From assembly GCA_050742535.1 (NCBI GenBank), contig JBOGIQ010000241.1:1-9439 (forward strand): a stretch of DNA of 9,439 bases. Direction: 5' to 3'. Both the position numbers and the translations under genes were made by a program. The DNA comes from Gp6-AA40 sp050742535 (GTDB lineage Bacteria > Acidobacteriota > Vicinamibacteria > Vicinamibacterales > UBA2999). Shown here piece after piece: positions 1-5,421 of this stretch. Each line of letters begins with the position of its first letter. The first letter of the stretch is position 1. The notes beneath the pieces were generated by a model. That model worked only from the letters and a program-made list of their open reading frames with translations. It made no database searches and had not been told where the DNA came from.

Positions 1-753
1 AATGCCCATTGCCGACGCCGACCAGATCAGTCCTTTTGTTCCCATGCCGGCTTCGGTCAGCCCGAGGTGCAGCGGCTGGTCCGACTTGCGGGCAAGTTCG
101 CGATAGATGGCGATCAGGTCGCGCGGCCGGGAAACCTTGCACGAAATGATGATCTGGTCCTTCCGCAGTCCGGTCTCGAGAGCCAGCTCCGTGGACTCGA
201 CGGCAGAGATCACCATGCACTCGTTCAGGATTTCTTCGGAGGTTCGGCCGAGATTCCTGGCGGTGTTCTCCTGCATCTTGGCGACGACAAGGTCCTGGTT
301 GAGCGAGCCGCCGTTCACGCCGATGCGAACCGGCTTGCCGCGGTCGATTGCCACCTTGCAAATTGTCGCGAACTGCTCGTCGCGGCGGCGGCCGGTGCCG
401 ACGTTTCCGGGATTGATCCGGTACTTGTCGAGCGCGGCGGCGCAGTCGGGGAAGCGTGTCAGCAGCAGGTGCCCGTTGTAATGGAAGTCGCCGATGAGCG
501 GGGCCGTGCAGCCTGCGTCGAGCATCCGGTTCTTGATCTCAGGAACCGCGGACGCCGCCTCGGGGAGGTTGACCGTGACCCGCACCATCTCCGACCCGGC
601 CTCGGCCAGCTCGATGCACTGGGTGGCCGTCGACCTCGCGTCCGCCGTATCCGTCATCGTCATCGACTGAACGACGACGGGCGCGCCGCCGCCGACCTGG
701 ACGTTGCCGACACGGACGCCAACGGTTTTGTGGATGCGGGTCGTTGAAGCCAC
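1..753 (-). CDS. ispG: 4-hydroxy-3-methylbut-2-enyl diphosphate synthase, C-terminus cut by window edge
   Basis: IspG (GcpE) converts methylerythritol cyclodiphosphate to HMBPP, the penultimate step of the MEP isoprenoid pathway, using a [4Fe-4S] cluster in the cytoplasm. The first 251 codons are present. Family motifs run in order: VVVQSMTMTDT near residue 27, an AGSEMVRVTVN block near 52, LIGDFHYNGH near 86, KYRINPGNVG near 110, PVRIGVNGGS near 141, IIISCKVS near 191 and LHLGLTEAGMGTKG near 218. The cluster-binding cysteines of the C-terminal domain lie beyond the window and cannot be checked. The start is a GTG at 751-753, because family-like sequence begins a few residues later; no Shine-Dalgarno is obvious. 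It lies 24 nt after the 74-codon gene and is probably co-transcribed with it. Family assignment is secure. Confidence 0.97.
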   Translation of the reverse strand, partial: MASTTRIHKTVGVRVGNVQVGGGAPVVVQSMTMTDTADARSTATQCIELAEAGSEMVRVTVNLPEAASAVPEIKNRMLDAGCTAPLIGDFHYNGHLLLTRFPDCAAALDKYRINPGNVGTGRRRDEQFATICKVAIDRGKPVRIGVNGGSLNQDLVVAKMQENTARNLGRTSEEILNECMVISAVESTELALETGLRKDQIIISCKVSRPRDLIAIYRELARKSDQPLHLGLTEAGMGTKGLIWSASAMGI

Positions 754-777
754 GTTTAAGGATAGCAGCCGGACCGG

Positions 778-1002
778 TTACAGTTCTTTCCAGCCATCTC
801 TGAGCAGGATTCCGCGAATTTCCTCGGCGCGTGCGAGCGCGAGGTCCATCGTGTCGTAGTTTTCCGCGCGGTCCATGATGCCGTCGAAATACCAGGTGAC
901 GGTCGTTGCGGCTGGTCCGGGAAATATCGTCGCGTGGGCGGTCGATCGGCCGCGCGCCATCCGCCACAAGACCGCCGGGTCGTTCCCGCTGACGTCCATC
1001 AT
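778..1002 (-). CDS. Small conserved-looking protein of unknown function (74 aa)
   Basis: I do not recognise a named family. The 74-residue product starts MMDVSGNDPAVLW. It has no signal peptide or membrane segment, and a hydrophobic, aromatic centre (VTWYFDGIMDRAENYD, about residues 35-50) followed by a probable amphipathic helix (MDLALARAEEIRGILLRDGW). It looks like a small soluble alpha/beta protein. Its ATG overlaps the TGA stop of the upstream purine permease in a TGATG junction, so translation is probably coupled, and ispG follows 24 nt after its stop. That tight packing is the best support for a real gene. A longer open frame extends upstream to about 1587, but it lies wholly inside the permease in another frame and is arginine-rich shadow sequence, so the start is placed at 1000-1002. 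The second ATG (997-999) is an equally possible start. Confidence 0.72.
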   Translation of the reverse strand: MMDVSGNDPAVLWRMARGRSTAHATIFPGPAATTVTWYFDGIMDRAENYDTMDLALARAEEIRGILLRDGWKEL

Positions 1003-2288
1003 CACCGACTCTCCAGAATGAGCAGGCCGACCGAGATGATGGCCAGGATCCACAACGCCGGACTGATCTCCCGGCGCCGGCCGGCCACGGCGAACAGCAT
1101 CGCGTGCAGGATGAAGCCCCACAAAATGCCCTGGGTAATCGAGAGTGTCAGCGGGATGAGCACGATCGTCATGAAGGCGGGCAGCGAATCCTCGACGGTG
1201 CGGAAATCGAGACTGCCCACCGTTTGAAACATCGAGAGGCCCACGAGGACGAGCACGGCCGCGGTCGCGTATGGCGGCACGGCGGCCGCCAGCGGTGCGA
1301 TGACCAGGCACGGAAGGAAGCACAATGCCGTGACCACCGACGCGCGCCCGGTGCGCGCGCCGACGCGAATGCCGGCGATGCTTTCCACGTACGCCGTCCC
1401 GGCGGACGTGCCCGCCAGTCCGGCGCCGAGCGTTGCCCACGCGTCCACGATCAGGCCGCGCCGCAAGTTGGGCGGCCGCCCGTCCGGATCGGCGAGGCCT
1501 GCCGCGCTGGCGACGCCGATGAACGTCGACAGCGAGTCGAAGAGATCCGTGAACAGGATCGCGACGATGGCGGGGAGCAGCGTCCACTGCAGGGCGTCGA
1601 CGAGGTCGAGTTTGAGGAAGACCGACGAAAAGTCAGGCGGGCTGGTCAGTTCGGCCGGCGGCGTCGCGAATCCGAGCAGCCATGCCAGCGCCGTCGTGCT
1701 GAAGATCGCCGCCAGGAACGCAAACGGGTTGTGACGGCGCAGGAGCACTACCGCGACGACAATGCCGAGCAGCAGGAACGCCGCGCGATGATCGAGCACG
1801 CCGAGGCGGACGAGCATCGCCGGATCGGCGGCGATGAGGCCGGCGTTGCGGAACCCGATGAACGTGAGCAGCAGTCCGATGCCGCCGGCGGCTGCGACGC
1901 GCAAGCCGGGCGGGATCGACATCGCGATGTGCTCCCGCAGCGGTGTCGCCGACACGAGCAGGAACAGCACGCCGGCCCAGAACACCATGCCGAGCGCCGT
2001 CTGCCACGGGACCTGGTGCTGCAGAACGATGGTGTAGGCGAAGAACGCGTTGATCCCCATCCCGGGCGCGACCGCGAATGGCAGCCGTGCGTACAGCCCC
2101 ATCAGCAGCGTCATCGAGAAGGCGATGAGGACGGTCGCGGTAAGCGCGCCCGAAAAGGAAATGCCGGTGCCGGGCGTGGACAGGATGGCGGGGTTGACCA
2201 CCACGATGTAGGCCATCGTGAAAAACGTGGTCACGCCGCCGGCGATGTCGCCGAATTTCGAAGAGGCAGAAACCGCCGAGGTGCGCAC
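1002..2288 (-). CDS. NCS2-family purine permease, AzgA/PbuG-like
   Basis: This is a 428-residue polytopic inner-membrane protein, probably a proton-coupled hypoxanthine/guanine/adenine importer. Motifs of the AzgA branch of NCS2 (nucleobase-cation symporter 2) are clear: an N-terminal GGVTTFFTMAYIVVVNPAIL (about residues 17-36), APGMGINAFFAYT (about 73-85), a DLFDSLSTFIGVAS segment near the middle, and a GTSAGTAYVESIAGIRVG segment corresponding to the substrate-site region. Hydrophobic segments cover most of the chain, fitting the 12-14 transmembrane segments of the family, and the length is usual. Substrate preference cannot be read from the sequence. The start is a GTG at 2286-2288, the only start between the upstream stop and the first motif; no good ribosome site precedes it. 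The 7-bp tandem array ends 22 nt upstream. Its stop overlaps the next gene by one base. Confidence 0.93.
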   Translation of the reverse strand: MRTSAVSASSKFGDIAGGVTTFFTMAYIVVVNPAILSTPGTGISFSGALTATVLIAFSMTLLMGLYARLPFAVAPGMGINAFFAYTIVLQHQVPWQTALGMVFWAGVLFLLVSATPLREHIAMSIPPGLRVAAAGGIGLLLTFIGFRNAGLIAADPAMLVRLGVLDHRAAFLLLGIVVAVVLLRRHNPFAFLAAIFSTTALAWLLGFATPPAELTSPPDFSSVFLKLDLVDALQWTLLPAIVAILFTDLFDSLSTFIGVASAAGLADPDGRPPNLRRGLIVDAWATLGAGLAGTSAGTAYVESIAGIRVGARTGRASVVTALCFLPCLVIAPLAAAVPPYATAAVLVLVGLSMFQTVGSLDFRTVEDSLPAFMTIVLIPLTLSITQGILWGFILHAMLFAVAGRRREISPALWILAIISVGLLILESR

Positions 2289-2310
2289 CGCGGCTATTGT
2301 GCCGCACGTT

Positions 2311-2371
2311 CTGACTTCTGACTTCAGACGTCAGACGTCAGACGTCAGACGTCAGACGTCAGACGTCAGAC
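2311..2371. repeat. Tandem 7-bp (heptad) repeat array, about 8.7 units
   Basis: Read on the plus strand there are two CTGACTT units (2311-2324), six perfect CAGACGT units (2325-2366) and a partial CAGAC (2367-2371), all in strict 7-bp register. Each junction creates a GACGTC palindrome. The array starts inside the TGA stop of the RHH gene and fills most of the gap before the permease. The position next to an RHH DNA-binding protein and a ParA suggests a centromere or operator. A slippage-derived intergenic microsatellite is the alternative. Confidence 0.95.
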
Positions 2372-2728
2372 ACGATAGCGTCCGAGCCGCGCGGTCAGGA
2401 TGGCCCTGAGGTCCGCTTCGGATCGCGTGCCGGTCAGATCGAGATCCGATTCGCTGAGCGCATCGATCAGCGCGCGAATCACGTGCGCGCGGCTGATGGC
2501 CACGCCGCTCGCCGCCCGGATGTCGGCTCCGAGGCGATCGAGAAACACGATCTGGCGGTCGAACAGAACGACCGTCACCTTGGTCCAGTGCTCGGTGTGC
2601 GACGGCCGCCGCCCGCGCTTCTTCGGACGCTCGGTATCACTGCTTTCCACGGGTGGCACGAAGATGTCCTCGCCGCTTTTGCCCAGCCGTTTACGGGCGC
2701 CGTTCCCCAGGATTCGATTGGTCGACAT
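2366..2728 (-). CDS. Ribbon-helix-helix DNA-binding protein, putative ParA partner
   Basis: This is a 120-residue basic protein. Residues 1-48 are polar and rich in Lys/Arg/Pro (ARKRLGKSGE; KKRGRRPSHTEHWTK) and look disordered. Residues 49-95 fit a ribbon-helix-helix fold: a short beta-strand (TKVTVVLFDRQ), helix A (QIVFLDRLGADIRAASG), then SRAHVIRALIDAL, the usual Ser-Arg turn and helix B. A short C-terminal helix follows (RSEADLRAILTARLG). RHH proteins bind DNA as dimers through the beta-ribbon. A flexible basic N-terminus plus RHH domain is the layout of the plasmid partition proteins ParG and omega, whose N-termini stimulate the partner ParA ATPase. The gene follows parA by 108 nt. The ATG at 2726-2728 is preceded by a moderate CTGGGG. 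Its TGA stop falls in the heptad array. RHH fold likely; partition role inferred from context. Confidence 0.82.
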   Translation of the reverse strand: MSTNRILGNGARKRLGKSGEDIFVPPVESSDTERPKKRGRRPSHTEHWTKVTVVLFDRQIVFLDRLGADIRAASGVAISRAHVIRALIDALSESDLDLTGTRSEADLRAILTARLGRYRV

Positions 2729-2836
2729 ACCCCAGCTCAGCCCAAATGGATTTAATTCAGTAATTAAAGTCTGATGTCAGAAAATCGACTGCGATCGTAA
2801 AGCACCTTCGCCCGGCGCGCAAGACGCCGTCGCGCG
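2729..2836 (-). promoter_or_regulatory. ParA-RHH intergenic region with heptad pair over a possible -35
   Basis: This 108-bp gap is AT-rich in its middle. At 2770-2781 the plus strand reads TCTGATGTCAGA, which matches the array edge TCTGACTTCAGA at 10 of 12 positions and in the same 7-bp phase. On the minus strand the overlapping CTGACA (2775-2780) is 5/6 to a sigma70 -35 box, with AT-rich sequence, but no strong -10, at the right distance downstream. A bound RHH protein could therefore repress its own gene. The promoter call is weak; the sequence similarity is directly visible. Confidence 0.4.
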
Positions 2837-3610
2837 TCAGCGCGCGCGACGTCCAATCCGTTTGACGAGTTCGGCCGTGAATTGCTGGTAGGCGCGGCTG
2901 CCGCGCGTGCGCGGCGCATAGGCGACAACCGGCAGTCCATGCGATGGCGATTCCGCGACCCGCGGATCCTGCGGAATCTCGGTTGCGAAGACGCCGCGCC
3001 GGTTGTGCAGGCGGATGATGTCGATGATTTCGCGCGTCGCCTGACGACGATAGTCGACCATCGTCAGCACAATCCCGGCGAGGCGCGCCGTGGCCTTTCG
3101 CGTCGGCGAGAGATCGCGATACCACGTGAGGAACTGCGCCAGCGACTCGAGCGCGAGGTACTCGGCGCGGATTGGCACGACGAGCTGGTCGGCAATGACC
3201 GGGACGCTGCGGGCGATGAGCGAATATCCCGCCGGCGAGTCGAGCACGATGGTGTGGAACTGCTGCGCGAGCGGCTTCACGACATCCGCGAGCCGGCGCT
3301 CCGGTTCACGCGCGTTGCGCAGGCTGGTGTCCATCCGCGCCAGTGCCGGCGACCCGGTGATCAGAAACAGGTTGTCGGAGCGGTCGACACGGCGGACGGC
3401 GTCGGCGGCCCGGACTTCGTTGAGGAGAACGTCGGCGATCGAGGGCCGCGCGTCCGATGGCCGTACGCCAAGCGAGATCGAGGCATTCAGATCCGCTTCG
3501 AGGTCGATGAGCAGCACCTTCCGGCCCATGGAGGCCAGAACGGCGGCCACATTCACCGCAGTGGTGGTTTTTCCGCAACCGCCCTTTGGATTGAACGTGG
3601 CAATGATCAC
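2837..3610 (-). CDS. ParA/Soj-family (MinD-like) ATPase
   Basis: This 257-residue protein starts directly with the deviant Walker A box: NPKGGCGKTT at residues 7-16, with signature lysine K9 and K14. There is no N-terminal helix-turn-helix, as in small ParA proteins (Soj, ParF, delta). The second motif is VLLIDLEADLNAS (D36), where the usual form is DLDPQGNAS, so the Pro-Gln is missing. Walker B-like IVLDSPAG holds D124. The C-terminal Soj signature is kept: EIPQDPRVAESPSHGLPVVAYAP near 211-233. Such ATPases dimerise on ATP, bind DNA non-specifically and position plasmids, chromosome origins or protein complexes. The partner here is apparently an RHH protein; no ParB or parS-like gene is visible. 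The start is a GTG at 3608-3610, two residues before the first strand, without a clear Shine-Dalgarno. It has its own candidate promoter after the sortase gene. The cargo is unknown. Confidence 0.94.
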   Translation of the reverse strand: MIIATFNPKGGCGKTTTAVNVAAVLASMGRKVLLIDLEADLNASISLGVRPSDARPSIADVLLNEVRAADAVRRVDRSDNLFLITGSPALARMDTSLRNAREPERRLADVVKPLAQQFHTIVLDSPAGYSLIARSVPVIADQLVVPIRAEYLALESLAQFLTWYRDLSPTRKATARLAGIVLTMVDYRRQATREIIDIIRLHNRRGVFATEIPQDPRVAESPSHGLPVVAYAPRTRGSRAYQQFTAELVKRIGRRAR

Positions 3611-3649
3611 GTGCGAACGCGCATGGAAGGACGAGTTAGAGATTTATTT

Positions 3650-3683
3650 CAATCCGATTATAGCGAAGGCGTTCACTCCAAAA
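3650..3683 (-). promoter_or_regulatory. Candidate promoter for parA
   Basis: In the 78-bp gap between sortase and parA the minus strand carries a perfect TATAAT (3657-3662), preceded by TTTTGG-type sequence at the -35 distance, which is a poor -35 match. Transcription would begin near 3650, leaving a leader of about 40 nt. A perfect -10 is notable in such GC-rich DNA. It suggests that parA-RHH can be transcribed apart from the sortase operon. Confidence 0.5.
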
Positions 3684-3688
3684 TTCGG

Positions 3689-4396
3689 TCAGCGCTCGGC
3701 GAGATGAGCGCGAACGATGAACCGGCGCGGGGCCGATCCGACGTAGCGGAACGGATAACACGTCACCAGGGTCAGCGCGGGCTCTTCGGTTGGATTCAGA
3801 ACCCAGGTGTCGTGCGGATCCACCACTTTCGTGCCTTCGACGCGGTAGACGAAGGTACCGTCCGTCGTCACGAAGCGCACGAGATCGTCCTCGCGGATTT
3901 CGCCGAGGCGGCGGAAGAACGTATCCCGATGCGCCGCGAGCCCGATGTTGCCGGGCTCGCCGGGCAATGACGTGCCGCCGATGTGACCGACCGCCAGGCG
4001 GAGTGTGCGCGAATCGCTGCCCGCGCGGACCATTGCGGAGACACGCAGCCGCGGGATCTCGAGGCGGCCGAGCGTCGTTCCATCCGCCGGCCGCGGTCGC
4101 CGCGCCGTTGGAAGAACGACCTCGGTTTCTCTGCGGGCGTGCGTGCTGGTGGCGGCGTCAAACGCAGGCACGGGAGGCGCCGACGCGAGAATGGCGTCGA
4201 GTTCGCGCGCCTCATAGGCCTGATATAAGGCCGTCTCCCCATAGACGTAGCCGAAGTAACCGAGACAGACGCACCCCACGACCAGCAGCAGGCGCTCGAG
4301 CAGACGAAGTCCGCGTCGTGGAGGCGGACTCGCATGCGGCGGCAGCGGGCCGCGCTCGTCAATCGGTATCAGCGTGATTGGGCGCCAGGTACCCAT
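3689..4396 (-). CDS. Class D-type sortase (transpeptidase)
   Basis: Sortases cleave a C-terminal LPXT-type signal and join the protein to a wall or surface acceptor. This 235-residue product has a proline-rich cytoplasmic N-terminus, one membrane anchor (LLERLLLVVGCVCLGYFGYV, about 32-51), a linker, and the catalytic domain from about residue 110. Catalytic features are present: VGHIGGT, then AAHRDTFF (His156), LTLVTCYPF (Cys213) and SAPRRFIVRA carrying the catalytic Arg. TLVTCYPF and the type II (N-in) topology fit class D. The start chosen is ATG 4394-4396; a TTG three codons upstream is possible. Either way the gene overlaps the VWFA gene by about 38-47 nt, so it is translationally linked. 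The likely substrate, a protein with LPATA, is encoded two genes upstream. The acceptor in a Gram-negative envelope is unknown. Confidence 0.92.
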   Translation of the reverse strand: MGTWRPITLIPIDERGPLPPHASPPPRRGLRLLERLLLVVGCVCLGYFGYVYGETALYQAYEARELDAILASAPPVPAFDAATSTHARRETEVVLPTARRPRPADGTTLGRLEIPRLRVSAMVRAGSDSRTLRLAVGHIGGTSLPGEPGNIGLAAHRDTFFRRLGEIREDDLVRFVTTDGTFVYRVEGTKVVDPHDTWVLNPTEEPALTLVTCYPFRYVGSAPRRFIVRAHLAER

Positions 4397-5282
4397 CGCG
4401 GGCAATCACCGTCAGGTTTTTCTGACCGGGGGCGCGGACGGACACCTTGACCCGGCGGAAGCGGCCGTCCCGGGACGTGTTCGTCGGGACGTATCCGATG
4501 CTGTATCCACGCCGGATGTTCCCGGCAATCTCTTGAAAGGCGTCGATGACGGCGCGTTCGTCCTTCGGCGCGTAGGCCACGCCGCCGGACGTGCGCGCGA
4601 GCCTTCGCAGCAGCCCCGGCCGTCCGACGTCGGCACCGAGCCGGGCGGTCGAAACGGTGTAAATCAGCGCATCGCTCCGCACCGCCCGTTCGACCATCAC
4701 ATCGTCGGAATGGACGCTGGCGTTGTCCTCGCCGTCCGAGAGAACCACGAGCACGCGCTTCTGATGCGACGCCTCCTGCAGATGCTCGAGCCCGTCGATC
4801 ACCGCGTCGTGCAGCGCCGTCTTGCCGCCCGGTGGGAACCGCGAGACCGCCGTCTGGATCTGCACACGATTCCGGGTGAAGGGAAGAGACGCCGGCAGAC
4901 CGTGGCGGACATGCTCGTTGAACACAATCGTGAACAGCTCATCCTCCGGATGGCTCGACTCGGCGAAGATCTTCGTGCCCGTCATCACCATGGACCGTCT
5001 GGTGAGCATGCTGCCGCTGTTGTCCACGATCAGACCGACGGTGACGGGGACGTCTTCGTTACTGAAGAAGGTGATTTTCTGCGGTGCGTTGTCTTCAGCG
5101 ATTTGGAAGGCCGTCTCTGGCAGATTCGGCACCGCGTCGGACTTGCCGTCGAACACGTTGACGTGCAGCACGACGAGATCGGACTCGGCTTTGAAGACGG
5201 GAGGATCCTGCGGCGCTTCCTGCGCGGAACGGACCGCCATCGTCGCCACGAACAGAAACGCCAGACCGACAGGCACCCTCAT
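4359..5282 (-). CDS. Secreted VWFA-domain protein, acidobacterial type
   Basis: This 307-residue exported protein has a short signal peptide (residues 1-20, MRVPVGLAFLFVATMAVRSA). Next comes a beta-sandwich-like stretch typical of acidobacterial VWFA-related proteins (ESDLVVLHVNVFDG, then a PNLPETAFQIAEDNAPQKITFF segment). A von Willebrand A domain spans about residues 79-270. The metal-ion-dependent adhesion site is intact: D87-N-S89-G-S91, the conserved Thr in GGKTALHDA (T155), and LSDGEDN with D183. The C-terminal strand region (GRFRRVKVSVRAPGQKNLTV) matches the family ending. VWFA domains bind protein ligands through a divalent metal. There is no LPXTG-like tail, so it is probably not itself a sortase substrate. 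The ATG at 5280-5282 has a good Shine-Dalgarno (GAGGGG, about 7 nt upstream). The neighbours suggest a surface-display role, which is inference. Confidence 0.93.
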   Translation of the reverse strand: MRVPVGLAFLFVATMAVRSAQEAPQDPPVFKAESDLVVLHVNVFDGKSDAVPNLPETAFQIAEDNAPQKITFFSNEDVPVTVGLIVDNSGSMLTRRSMVMTGTKIFAESSHPEDELFTIVFNEHVRHGLPASLPFTRNRVQIQTAVSRFPPGGKTALHDAVIDGLEHLQEASHQKRVLVVLSDGEDNASVHSDDVMVERAVRSDALIYTVSTARLGADVGRPGLLRRLARTSGGVAYAPKDERAVIDAFQEIAGNIRRGYSIGYVPTNTSRDGRFRRVKVSVRAPGQKNLTVIARDGYLAPNHADTD

Positions 5283-5324
5283 TTCAGCCCCTCAGCACCT
5301 GTGACCATCGTACGACAGTTGGTG

Positions 5325-5402
5325 TCCGCCTTCGCCTGGCGGAGATATTTCCGTGGCGCGAGCCTTCGGGTTCGCGAGGCGAGCCTGCAAGGCTCGCCCC
5401 AC
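5325..5402. repeat. Nested inverted repeats in the LPATA-VWFA gap
   Basis: In the 139-bp gap, three pairings can be read. TCCGCC/GGCGGA lie at 5325-5330 and 5338-5343. A perfect 9-bp stem GGCGAGCCT/AGGCTCGCC with a GCA loop lies at 5378-5398. A longer alternative pairs GTGGCGCGAGCC (5353-5364) with GGCTCGCCCCAC (5391-5402), 11 of 12, and competes with the 9-bp stem. No T-tract follows, so a classical terminator is unlikely. The structure may be an interspersed palindromic element or may reduce read-through into the VWFA gene. Confidence 0.7.
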
Positions 5403-5421
5403 GAGGTTCGCGCGAAGCGAA

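Noticed and set aside
1104..2321. Long plus-strand open frame opposite the permease
   Set aside because: Its product is a Gln/Arg/Glu-rich low-complexity shadow of a GC-rich membrane-protein gene; the minus strand carries clear NCS2 motifs.
2311..2371. CRISPR array
   Set aside because: Units are 7 bp and contiguous, without spacers, and no cas genes are nearby.
2800..2850. Rho-independent terminator after parA
   Set aside because: GC-rich short palindromes are present, but there is no convincing stem followed by a T-tract on the minus strand.
2882..3970. Plus-strand open frame across parA and the sortase end
   Set aside because: It runs antisense through two well-supported genes and their gap, with arginine-rich composition and no motif.
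5378..5398. Rho-independent terminator after the LPATA gene
   Set aside because: The stem is good but no T-run follows on the minus strand, so it is listed as an inverted repeat instead.
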